Assembly: GCF_003952725.1 (NCBI RefSeq)
Contig: NZ_CP032509.1
Span: forward strand, 2,752,001 to 2,816,000
Reading direction: 5' to 3'
Length of the DNA: 64,000 nt
Source of the DNA: Georhizobium profundi
Lineage (GTDB): Bacteria > Pseudomonadota > Alphaproteobacteria > Rhizobiales > Rhizobiaceae
Of the stretch, positions 56,661 to 64,000 are shown one piece after another. A model generated the notes under the pieces. It ran no database searches, was not told the origin of the DNA, and saw only the letters and a list, made by a program, of their open reading frames with translations. The number at the start of each line of letters is the position of its first letter. Positions within the stretch are counted from its first letter, which is position 1. Both the position numbers and the translations under genes were made by a program.

Positions 56661-59600
56661 ATGGCAGACAAAATGCTTATCGACGCGTCTCACAAGGAAG
56701 AGACGCGCGTCGTTGTCGTTCGCGGCAGCCGCATAGAAGAATTCGATTTTGAATCGCAGCATAAGAAGCAGCTGCGGGGCAATATCTACCTCGCGAAGGT
56801 CACCCGCGTAGAGCCGTCACTCCAGGCCGCCTTCGTCGACTACGGCGGCAACCGCCACGGCTTCCTCGCCTTCTCCGAAATTCATCCCGACTACTACCAG
56901 ATCCCGCTCGCCGACCGGCAGGCCCTGCTTGCTGCCGAGGCCGAAGCCGAAGCCGAGCGTGCTCGGCATGAGAACGAAGCCGACGAGGCAGCCGACCGCG
57001 CAGCAGCATCGGCGACGGCCGACGACGCGAGCGAAGACATCGGCGACAGCGACGGCGACGACGATGCCGCACCGGCGCGCAAGTCGAAGCGTGGACGCCG
57101 CCGCGGTCGCAAGGCGGATGCCGAGACAGACGCCGTGGAAGACGCGGTCGAGGATCTGGATGGCGGCTCGTCTGCCATTTCCGGTGATGACGACAGCGAT
57201 GACGGCGAGAGCGACGGTCGCTCGATGGCTGCGATCGTTGAAACCGAATCGGTTTCCGAGGCTGTCGAAAACGACGACGACGGTGAGCGCGACCCGGGCG
57301 AGGTGGATTTCGAAGCCGCAAAGTTCGTCGAGGGCAAGGCTGCCGACAGCAACCTCGATCTCCGCAACGCCGTCACCGAGAGCGACGACGACGAGGATGA
57401 AGAGGACGACCAGGCAGGCAGCGACGACGAAAGCGAAGGCGATGGCAATGGCGAGCGGGACGGCAAGCGCCGCCGCGGACGCCGCAACCAGGCCCGACGC
57501 GGCGGCGACGATCAAGAAGAAGAAGCCGGCGGCCGTGTCGAATCGGTCGGTGCGGAAGATGCGCTCGAAGAGCTGCCGGATCGCTCCGTGCGCAAGCCGC
57601 GCAAGCAGTACCGCATCCAGGAAGTCATCAAGCGCCGTCAGATCCTTCTCGTTCAGGTGGTCAAGGAAGAGCGCGGCAACAAGGGCGCCGCTCTCACGAC
57701 CTATCTGTCGCTGGCCGGCCGCTATTCGGTCCTGATGCCGAACACGGCGCGCGGTGGCGGCATTTCGCGCAAGATCACCAATGCGCAGGACCGCAAGCGC
57801 CTGAAGGAAGTGGCCCGCGGCCTCGAAGTGCCTCAGGGCATGGGCGTCATTCTGCGCACAGCTGGTGCCAACCGCACCAAGGCCGAAGTGAAGCGCGATT
57901 TCGAATACCTGATGCGTCTGTGGGAGAACGTGCGCAATCTGACGCTTGCTTCCACGGCCCCCTGCCTCGTCTACGAGGAAGGTAGCTTGATCAAGCGTTC
58001 GATCCGCGATCTCTACAACAAGGACATCAGCGAGATCATCGTCTCGGGCGAGGACGGCTATCGTGAAGCGAAAGACTTCATGAAGATGCTGATGCCGAGC
58101 CACGCAAAGGTGGTTCAGCCCTACCGCGAAGTGCACCCGATTTTCTCGCGCTCCGGCATCGAAGCGCAGCTCGATCGCATGCTGCAGCCGCAGGTGACGC
58201 TGAAGTCTGGCGGCTACATCATCATCAACCAGACCGAAGCGCTGGTTGCGATCGACGTGAACTCGGGCCGCTCCACACGCGAGCATTCCATCGAGGACAC
58301 TGCACTCCAGACGAACCTGGAAGCAGCCGATGAAGTGGCCCGCCAACTCCGACTGCGCGACCTCGCCGGCCTGATCGTCGTCGACTTCATCGACATGGAA
58401 GAGAAGCGCAACAACCGGTCGGTGGAAAAGCGCCTCAAGGATGCGCTCAAGAACGATCGCGCACGCATCCAGGTCGGCCGCATTTCGCATTTCGGCCTTC
58501 TGGAAATGTCGCGCCAGCGCATCCGCGCCTCGGTTCTGGAATCGACCACGCAGGTCTGCGATCATTGCGGCGGCACGGGCCATGTTCGCTCGCAGTCGTC
58601 GGTCGCGCTCCATGTCATCCGCTCCATCGAGGAGTTCCTGCTGAAGAGCACGACGCACGACCTGATCGTGCGCACCATGCCAGCGACGGCGATCTACGTG
58701 CTCAACCAGAAGCGCCAGAGCATTGTGGAGATGGAACGCCGCTTCGGCGTTTCGATCACCATCGATGCGGATGCTTCCATCGGTTCGGCACATCTCGCCA
58801 TCGATCGCGGCGCCCCCGTCGAGAACCCGGTGCGCATCGAAACGATCATGCCTCTGGCCAATTACGACGATGACGACGATGGCGTCGCCGGTCCTGTCTG
58901 GGACGAGGAAGAGGAAGACGCAGACGTTGTCGAAGCGCCTGTCGAGGCACGCGCGGAGACGCGCAGCGAGACACGAGTGGAGAACGGCGAAAACGGAGAC
59001 CGGAAGAAGCGTCGTCGCAGGCGCCGTCGTGGCGGCCGTGACCGCGACGACGAAAACGGTGCCGTCGCAGCCGAAACCGGTTCGACCGAAACCGACGAAG
59101 ACGACGACGATGCAGCGGATAACGTGGAATCGGGTTCCGAAGTCCAGGCGACGGACGATGACGGACGGCCGCGCAAGCGCCGCCGCCGCGGCAAGCGTGG
59201 CGGTCGTCGCAACCGTCAGGGCGAGGATGGCCAGGAGCTAAATGCTTCCGAAGGCGATGCGTCCGGCGAAGAGACATCGGCTGGGCACGAAGTCGGCGAC
59301 AACGAGCCGGCGCAGGCCGATCAGGACGCAGCAGACGCCGTCGAGGGTGCAGTGGTGGAAACGGTGGAGCTTACTGCTGCGAAGGCTGACGCGGAGCCTG
59401 CACCTGTCGTTTCCGAAGAGGCCGTAGCGGCGCCGGCAGAAGACGAGGCAGCGGCGTCAGAAGAGAAGCCGAAGCGGCGCCGGGCCACGCGCAAAAAGGC
59501 CGATGCCGTCGAGGCCGACGCTGACGCGGAGCCGGCCAAGCCTGCGCGTAAGCCGCGTGCGAAGAAAGCTGCCAAGGCCGAGCCGGCCGAGGATGTGAGC

Positions 59601-59834
59601 GCTGTCGCTGCTGAGCCGGAAACGCAGGAAGCTGCACCGGCCGTCGCCGAGGAGGTCGCTGCGGAGGCCGTCCAGGAGAGCGCGCCCGTCGTCGCCGAAC
59701 CGGAAGCGGAAGCACCCGTCGAGCCAACGAAGCCTGCCGAGCCGCAACTTGTGTCCAATGGACAGAAGGCCGAGCCGGAAGGGGAAGCCAAGCCCAAAAA
59801 GGGCGGCTGGTGGCAGCGCCGCGGTTTCTTTTGA
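56661..59834 (+). CDS. rne: Ribonuclease E
   Basis: A 1057-residue endoribonuclease that starts decay of most mRNAs and processes rRNA. The S1 domain (about 35-100 and on after an insertion of roughly 200 acidic residues at 100-310) precedes the RNase H-like and DNase I-like parts; the catalytic region is in VAIDVNSGRS and VVDFIDMEE. The zinc-link cysteines are VCDHCGG. The C-terminal 320 residues are disordered with Glu/Ala and basic runs (KKRRRRRR), the degradosome scaffold. The start ATG is at 56661. A terminator follows. Confidence 0.95.
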   Translation: MADKMLIDASHKEETRVVVVRGSRIEEFDFESQHKKQLRGNIYLAKVTRVEPSLQAAFVDYGGNRHGFLAFSEIHPDYYQIPLADRQALLAAEAEAEAERARHENEADEAADRAAASATADDASEDIGDSDGDDDAAPARKSKRGRRRGRKADAETDAVEDAVEDLDGGSSAISGDDDSDDGESDGRSMAAIVETESVSEAVENDDDGERDPGEVDFEAAKFVEGKAADSNLDLRNAVTESDDDEDEEDDQAGSDDESEGDGNGERDGKRRRGRRNQARRGGDDQEEEAGGRVESVGAEDALEELPDRSVRKPRKQYRIQEVIKRRQILLVQVVKEERGNKGAALTTYLSLAGRYSVLMPNTARGGGISRKITNAQDRKRLKEVARGLEVPQGMGVILRTAGANRTKAEVKRDFEYLMRLWENVRNLTLASTAPCLVYEEGSLIKRSIRDLYNKDISEIIVSGEDGYREAKDFMKMLMPSHAKVVQPYREVHPIFSRSGIEAQLDRMLQPQVTLKSGGYIIINQTEALVAIDVNSGRSTREHSIEDTALQTNLEAADEVARQLRLRDLAGLIVVDFIDMEEKRNNRSVEKRLKDALKNDRARIQVGRISHFGLLEMSRQRIRASVLESTTQVCDHCGGTGHVRSQSSVALHVIRSIEEFLLKSTTHDLIVRTMPATAIYVLNQKRQSIVEMERRFGVSITIDADASIGSAHLAIDRGAPVENPVRIETIMPLANYDDDDDGVAGPVWDEEEEDADVVEAPVEARAETRSETRVENGENGDRKKRRRRRRRGGRDRDDENGAVAAETGSTETDEDDDDAADNVESGSEVQATDDDGRPRKRRRRGKRGGRRNRQGEDGQELNASEGDASGEETSAGHEVGDNEPAQADQDAADAVEGAVVETVELTAAKADAEPAPVVSEEAVAAPAEDEAAASEEKPKRRRATRKKADAVEADADAEPAKPARKPRAKKAAKAEPAEDVSAVAAEPETQEAAPAVAEEVAAEAVQESAPVVAEPEAEAPVEPTKPAEPQLVSNGQKAEPEGEAKPKKGGWWQRRGFF

Positions 59835-59866
59835 CCGCGCGGGCACCCACCCCTTCTGAATAATCA

Positions 59867-59898
59867 AAGACCCGCCTCTTCATCGAGGCGGGTCTTTT
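59867..59898. terminator. Bidirectional intrinsic terminator
   Basis: A 12-base stem (AAGACCCGCCTC against GAGGCGGGTCTT) with a 7-base loop followed by TT on the plus strand; A-rich before it on the other. It lies between convergent rne and the aminotransferase gene. Confidence 0.88.
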
Positions 59899-59907
59899 CG
59901 TTTCTGC

Positions 59908-61059
59908 TCAGACCCAGGCCGCGATACGGTCCAGTGCCTCGACAATGTCTTCCGTCGCGCCCGCATAGGACAGTCGAACGGTGCGGTGACCGTTGACCGG
60001 ATCGAAATCGATCCCAGGAGTGATCGCCACGTCGATCTCGCGCAGCATCTTCCAGGCGAAATCCATCGTGTCGTTGGTCATGCGCGAGACGTCGGCATAC
60101 GCGTAGAAGGCGCCATCCATGGGCGATGCGATCTGAAAGCCGAGGCCCGGGAGACGATCCGCCAAAATCTGACGGTTCGTGCGATAATGCTCGCGCACCC
60201 CGTCAAGCTCCGCCTTCCCACGAAATGCAGCCGTGGCGGCGATCTGCGACAGTTCGGGTGCCGAGATATAGAGGCTCTGCGTGACCCGCTCGACCGCGCG
60301 CACCAGATGCTGCGGCAGAACCATCCAGCCGATGCGCCAGCCCGTCATGCAGTAGTACTTCGAGAAGGAGTTGATCACGATCGCCTCATCGCTGAACGCA
60401 ATCGCGGTGGTCTCCTCTCCCGAGAATGTGAGGCCGTGATAGATCTCGTCGGAGATGAACGCCGTTCCGGTTCGGGCGCAATGGTCGGCGAGCGCCGACA
60501 ACGCGGCGCGCCCCGTCACGGTGCCGGTCGGATTGGCCGGACTTGCGAGCAAGACGCCCTTGATCGGGCCGAATTCCGCTTCCGCGGCCTTCAGGGCGTC
60601 GGGTGTCAGTGTGTGGCCCGTCTCCTCACCGACGGCAATCTCCACCGGCTGCAGGCCAAGCGCTGCGAGAATGTTGCGGTATGCAGGATATCCGGGGCGC
60701 GTGATCGCGACCCGGTCCCCGGCATCGAAGAGCGTGAGAAACGCAACATTGAACGCCGCAGACGAGCCGGTCATCACTGCGATTCGCTCCGGCGCGATGG
60801 TCGTTCCGTAATATTCCGCATAGTGCTGGGCAATCGCCTGGCGCAGTGATTGCGTTCCAAGAGCGTCGGTATAGCCGAGCCGGCCGGTCTCGAGTGCCTG
60901 TCGTGCCGCTTCGAGCGCGACGGCCGGTGCCGGATGGGATGGTTGGCCGACGGCAAGCGAAACGACACTGCGGCCGGCAGCGCGGCGGCGGTTGGCTTCG
61001 GCCAACACATCCATTGCGTGAAATGGTTCTACGGCGCTGCGCGTGGAAACTTCGAACAC
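59908..61059 (-). CDS. Class I/II pyridoxal-phosphate aminotransferase
   Basis: A 383-residue PLP enzyme of fold type I. The Schiff-base lysine is in INSFSKYYCMTGWRIGW; cofactor segments are SPANPTGTV and FISDEIYHGL. Likely substrates are aspartate, aromatic or branched amino acids, but specificity cannot be read. The start is a GTG at 61059 with GAGG 6 bases upstream. The terminator with rne lies just past its end. Confidence 0.88.
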   Translation of the reverse strand: MFEVSTRSAVEPFHAMDVLAEANRRRAAGRSVVSLAVGQPSHPAPAVALEAARQALETGRLGYTDALGTQSLRQAIAQHYAEYYGTTIAPERIAVMTGSSAAFNVAFLTLFDAGDRVAITRPGYPAYRNILAALGLQPVEIAVGEETGHTLTPDALKAAEAEFGPIKGVLLASPANPTGTVTGRAALSALADHCARTGTAFISDEIYHGLTFSGEETTAIAFSDEAIVINSFSKYYCMTGWRIGWMVLPQHLVRAVERVTQSLYISAPELSQIAATAAFRGKAELDGVREHYRTNRQILADRLPGLGFQIASPMDGAFYAYADVSRMTNDTMDFAWKMLREIDVAITPGIDFDPVNGHRTVRLSYAGATEDIVEALDRIAAWV

Positions 61060-61217
61060 GATTACCTCATCATCGGGGGTCTGGCGTTACGGCCTCACAA
61101 ATGCCGGATTGGTGCGGCGATCACAATGGCGCGATGGCCGGCAAGCGCCAAATGCCGCGGGTTCAATTCTGCTCAGGAACCCGCTAGGCTTTGGCGTTCG
61201 GTGGGATAGGAGACGTC

Positions 61218-62585
61218 ATGCACAAGCTCGTGCGCAAGGCACTGACCTTCGCGGCTACGGCCGCCATCGCCTGTTCGTCCATTCTGACAAATGTGCCAAC
61301 GGCGAGCGCGCAATCGATTGCCATCGTTCGCGACGCCGAGATCGAAGCATTGCTGAAGGATTATGCCCGCCCGATCTTCGGTGCGGCGGGACTTACGCAG
61401 CGCAACATCGAGATCGTTCTGGTCAACAACCGCTCCTTCAACGCTTTCGTCGATGGACGCCGCATCTTCATCAACACGGGCGCGCTGTTGCTGGCCGAAT
61501 CGCCGGGCGAAATTATCGGCGTTCTTGCTCACGAGGCCGGCCATATCGCAGGCGGTCACCAGGCACGGCTTCGGGAGCAGATTGCACGCTCCCAGATTTT
61601 CGGCGTGGTCGGCAGTCTGCTCGGCGTCGGCGCTGTCGCTGCCGGATCACTCTCGGGCAATGACGGCACGGCCTCTGCCGGCATGGGCGTTGCGGCAGCA
61701 TCGGGCGGCATCGCGCAGCGCAGCCTGCTCAGTTATCGCCGCACCGAGGAGATCAACGCCGACCAGTCGGCGATCACCTATCTCAATGCGACTGGCCAGT
61801 CGGCGGCCGGCATGCTCGCGACCTTCAACCGCTTCTCGCAGGGCTTGGCGCTCGCAGGCGTGCAGGTCGATCCCTACCAGCAGAGCCACCCTCTTCCGCG
61901 CGAGCGCATCGCGCTTCTCGAAGACCTCGCCCGTTCCAGCCCCTATTTCAACAGCCCGGTCGATGCCTCGCTGCAGCGGCGCCACGACCTCATGCGTGGA
62001 AAGATCGCTGCCAATGTCGGCGGCCATCCGGCTCTCCAGCGCGCCTTCAACGGAAATACGGCCAATGTCGGCTATCGCTACGGCGACGCGATCGCGACGC
62101 GGTTGTCGGGCAATGTCGGCTTGGCGTTGCAGAAGATCGACGCTCTTCTCGCGGAGCAGCCGAACAATCCGTATTTCCATGAGGCCAAGGGCGAGATCCT
62201 GCTCAGCGGCAACCAGGCTGAAGCAGCCGCCAGTTCATTCCAGCGCGCGGCTCAGCTCGACCCGAACAATTCCGGCCTGATCCGTGCGCAGCGCGGTTTC
62301 GCACTGATGCGGACCGGCCAGCCGGCGCTCATCGAGCAGGCGATCAGCGATCTGCGTGAGGCGATCGGCGCCGACCCCACCAATCTCAGCGCTTATCGCC
62401 AGCTTTCGCAGGCCTATGGCCAGCGCGGCGATGTTGCCAATGCCGAACTGACCATGGCAGAGGGCTATTTCCGCGCCGGCAACGTGCAGGAAGCGCGCAT
62501 TTTCGCAGCCCGGGCGCAGCAGAAGCTGCAGCCGGGCACTCCGGCATGGACACGTGCCAATGACATCGTCACCGTCGGCCAATAA
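61218..62585 (+). CDS. M48-family metalloprotease with TPR repeats (BepA-like)
   Basis: A 455-residue exported protein. The signal peptide begins MHKLVRKALTFAATAAIACS and is cut near ASAQS. The peptidase M48 domain (about 35-230) has the zinc motif HEAGHIAGGH and the third ligand region (RRTEEINADQ). TPR-like helices fill 280-440. In enterobacteria the like-built BepA works in outer-membrane protein assembly; the same role here is inference. ATG at 61218 follows TAGGAG. The next gene, a DsbA-family protein, starts 43 bases later. Confidence 0.9.
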   Translation: MHKLVRKALTFAATAAIACSSILTNVPTASAQSIAIVRDAEIEALLKDYARPIFGAAGLTQRNIEIVLVNNRSFNAFVDGRRIFINTGALLLAESPGEIIGVLAHEAGHIAGGHQARLREQIARSQIFGVVGSLLGVGAVAAGSLSGNDGTASAGMGVAAASGGIAQRSLLSYRRTEEINADQSAITYLNATGQSAAGMLATFNRFSQGLALAGVQVDPYQQSHPLPRERIALLEDLARSSPYFNSPVDASLQRRHDLMRGKIAANVGGHPALQRAFNGNTANVGYRYGDAIATRLSGNVGLALQKIDALLAEQPNNPYFHEAKGEILLSGNQAEAAASSFQRAAQLDPNNSGLIRAQRGFALMRTGQPALIEQAISDLREAIGADPTNLSAYRQLSQAYGQRGDVANAELTMAEGYFRAGNVQEARIFAARAQQKLQPGTPAWTRANDIVTVGQ

Positions 62586-62628
62586 GCTCGGCGAAACCGT
62601 GACACTGCCGAGAAAGAACAGGATCCAG

Positions 62629-63396
62629 ATGAACAGCCTGCTCCGCACCCTGCGTCGCCATAGCGGCGCTATTTTCCTCGGTGCCGCTCTCACCGTCGCA
62701 AGCCCTGCCCTGGCGCTTGACGATGCGGAGAAGGAAGAGATGGGCGCGTTCATTCGCGAATATCTGATCGCCAACCCGGAGATCATGATCGAAGTGCAGC
62801 AGGCGCTGGAAACGCGTCAGCAGGCCAGCCTACAGGAGCGCGCCGGCGCGGCGATCGCAGCTTCGGCGTCAGCGCTGTTCGAAGCGCCGGGCGATGTCGC
62901 ACTCGGCAATCCCGACGGCGACGTCACCATCGTCGAGTTCTTCGATTACAATTGCGGGTACTGCAAGCGCGCACATGCGGACATGAAGGCGATCATCGCG
63001 AGCGACGACAATGTGCGCGTGATCCTGAAGGAGTTCCCGATCCTCGGTCCGGACTCCATAGGCGCGCACCGCATCAGCATGGCATTTCGCGCGGTGTCGC
63101 CCGAGCAATACGGGGAGTTCCAGGATGCGCTGATGACCGGCGAGCGCGCCGACGAAGCGTCGGCCATTGCTGTTGCGGCTGAGTTGGGTGTCGAGGAAGC
63201 GGCTCTTCGCGAGAAGCTGGCCGATCCCCAGATCGATGCCCAGATCCGGCAATCCTATGAGCTTGCCGATGCGCTCGGCATCTCGGGAACGCCCTCCTAT
63301 GTCATCGGCGACGAGGCGGTTTACGGTGCGATGGGAGCCGATTTCCTGATCCAGAAGATCGAGAACGTGCGCAGCTGCGACAGCGCGACCTGCTGA
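62629..63396 (+). CDS. DsbA-family thiol:disulfide oxidoreductase
   Basis: A 255-residue exported protein. Signal peptide near residues 1-30 (cleaved after ALA-LDD), an N-terminal helical region (AFIREYLIANPEIMIEVQQA), then the thioredoxin fold with the active site CGYC and the cis-proline in GTPSYVI. Of the DsbA/ScsC-like type with an N-terminal helical extension that may cause oligomerisation. CAGGA precedes the ATG. It follows the M48 gene in one likely operon. Confidence 0.92.
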   Translation: MNSLLRTLRRHSGAIFLGAALTVASPALALDDAEKEEMGAFIREYLIANPEIMIEVQQALETRQQASLQERAGAAIAASASALFEAPGDVALGNPDGDVTIVEFFDYNCGYCKRAHADMKAIIASDDNVRVILKEFPILGPDSIGAHRISMAFRAVSPEQYGEFQDALMTGERADEASAIAVAAELGVEEAALREKLADPQIDAQIRQSYELADALGISGTPSYVIGDEAVYGAMGADFLIQKIENVRSCDSATC

Positions 63397-63601
63397 AGCG
63401 CACCACGAGCGCCGATTGACTATCCGAAACCGTGCAAATGGTGGCTTTGTCTGTGTCAAAAGCCTTCCGTTGCGTCACTTGGACCGTTATACCACCCGCA
63501 CAAATTTGATTGCGCGCCGATGGACGACCCCACCGACGATGACAGAAGTCTCGCCGGATGCGTGACACACATCGGCCTGCCCATCGTGAGTGAAGCTGAA
63601 C

Positions 63602-64000
63602 GTGCCAGGTACCCTGTTCGTCCTCAACGGCCCCAATCTCAATGCGCTCGGTAAGCGCGAGCCTGGCATTTATGGCGCCGTAACGCTGGCCGATATCGAG
63701 ACGACCTGCCGGCAGCAGGCCGACGAGCTTGGCTGTGTGCTCGAGTTCCGACAGACGAACCATGAAGGCGTGCTGGTCGACTGGCTGCATGAGGCCGGTG
63801 AAAAGGCTGAAGGCGTCGTCATCAATCCCGGAGCCTACGGCCACACGTCGATCGCGCTCCACGACGCGATCCGTGCGATCGGCATTCCCGTCGTCGAACT
63901 GCATCTTTCCAACATCCACGCCCGCGAGGCCTTCCGCCACCGCACGATGATTGCGCCTGTCGTCAAAGGCGTCATCTGTGGCTTCGGGCCCGCAGGCTAC
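63602..64000 (+). CDS. aroQ: 3-dehydroquinate dehydratase type II, cut by window edge
   Basis: The first 133 codons of AroQ, an enzyme of the shikimate pathway. Present are FVLNGPNLNALGKREPGIYG with the catalytic arginine and tyrosine, NPGAYGHTSIALHDA with the histidine and ELHLSNIHAREAFRH. The start is taken as GTG at 63602, which gives the usual spacing to FVLNGPN; a GTG at 63590 is an alternative just after an in-frame stop. The rest lies beyond the window. Confidence 0.94.
   Translation, partial: MPGTLFVLNGPNLNALGKREPGIYGAVTLADIETTCRQQADELGCVLEFRQTNHEGVLVDWLHEAGEKAEGVVINPGAYGHTSIALHDAIRAIGIPVVELHLSNIHAREAFRHRTMIAPVVKGVICGFGPAGY

Overview
The window is dense, high-GC chromosomal DNA from an alphaproteobacterium, almost certainly order Hyphomicrobiales (Rhizobiales). 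Gene content and order support this: aapJQMP divergent from metC, cysE beside a DUF3126 gene, tpiA-secG-pyrG-kdsA-eno-ftsB, ppiD-trpD-trpC-moaC-moeA-lexA-comEC-gltX-gltA, and prfB-PBP1A-amiC-rne. A GAAC-N7-GAAC SOS box upstream of lexA, TTAA-N7-TTAA CtrA-like boxes, a pyruvate dehydrogenase E1-beta with its own lipoyl domain, and a FeuNPQ-like two-component module agree. The species cannot be fixed from the sequence. I saw no tRNA, rRNA, CRISPR array, insertion sequence or prophage.

Layout. 1-4.8 kb (minus strand): pdhABC, then an AT-rich orphan membrane-protein gene wedged between pdhC and a GDSL/SGNH hydrolase cut by the window edge. 5.2-9 kb: a TAXI-type TRAP transporter operon (binding protein, fused DctQM permease, DUF1850). 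9.3-12.9 kb: a PepSY/OB-fold exported protein divergent from a PepSY-response regulator-histidine kinase operon. 12.9-18.7 kb: CBS-pair protein, rhomboid protease, PilZ protein, LapG-like cysteine peptidase, gamma-carbonic anhydrase, a cell-envelope orphan behind a perfect CtrA box, DUF3126 and cysE. 18.8-22.1 kb: two coupled alpha/beta hydrolases, a zf-CHCC protein and a flavin monooxygenase. 22.1-28.1 kb: general L-amino acid ABC transporter aapJQMP and metC. 28.1-36.6 kb: a 28-codon ORF, a lipoprotein transglycosylase, then ftsB, eno, a DUF992 protein, kdsA, a VOC protein, pyrG, secG and tpiA, all minus strand. 36.8-43.1 kb: ppiD, trpD, trpC, moaC, moeA, lexA. 43.1-49.4 kb: comEC-like gene, gltX, gltA, marC. 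49.5-56 kb: DUF4168 protein, a secreted orphan, prfB with its programmed frameshift, PBP1A and amiC. 56-64 kb: rne behind a long leader, an aminotransferase, an M48-TPR protease, a DsbA-family protein and the start of aroQ.

How the genes work together. Most of the window is core metabolism (pyruvate to acetyl-CoA to citrate, glycolysis, Trp/Cys/Met and molybdenum-cofactor synthesis) and envelope biogenesis (PBP1A, AmiC, FtsB, KdsA, SecG, PpiD, DsbA-like, M48). The accessory or less understood parts are the AT-rich insertion in the pdh operon, the PepSY two-component module, the PilZ/LapG-like pair, several secreted orphans and the CtrA-like boxes. A notable large-scale feature is that pdhABC, which in familiar rhizobia directly follows eno-ftsB, is here about 24 kb away but still in the same orientation.
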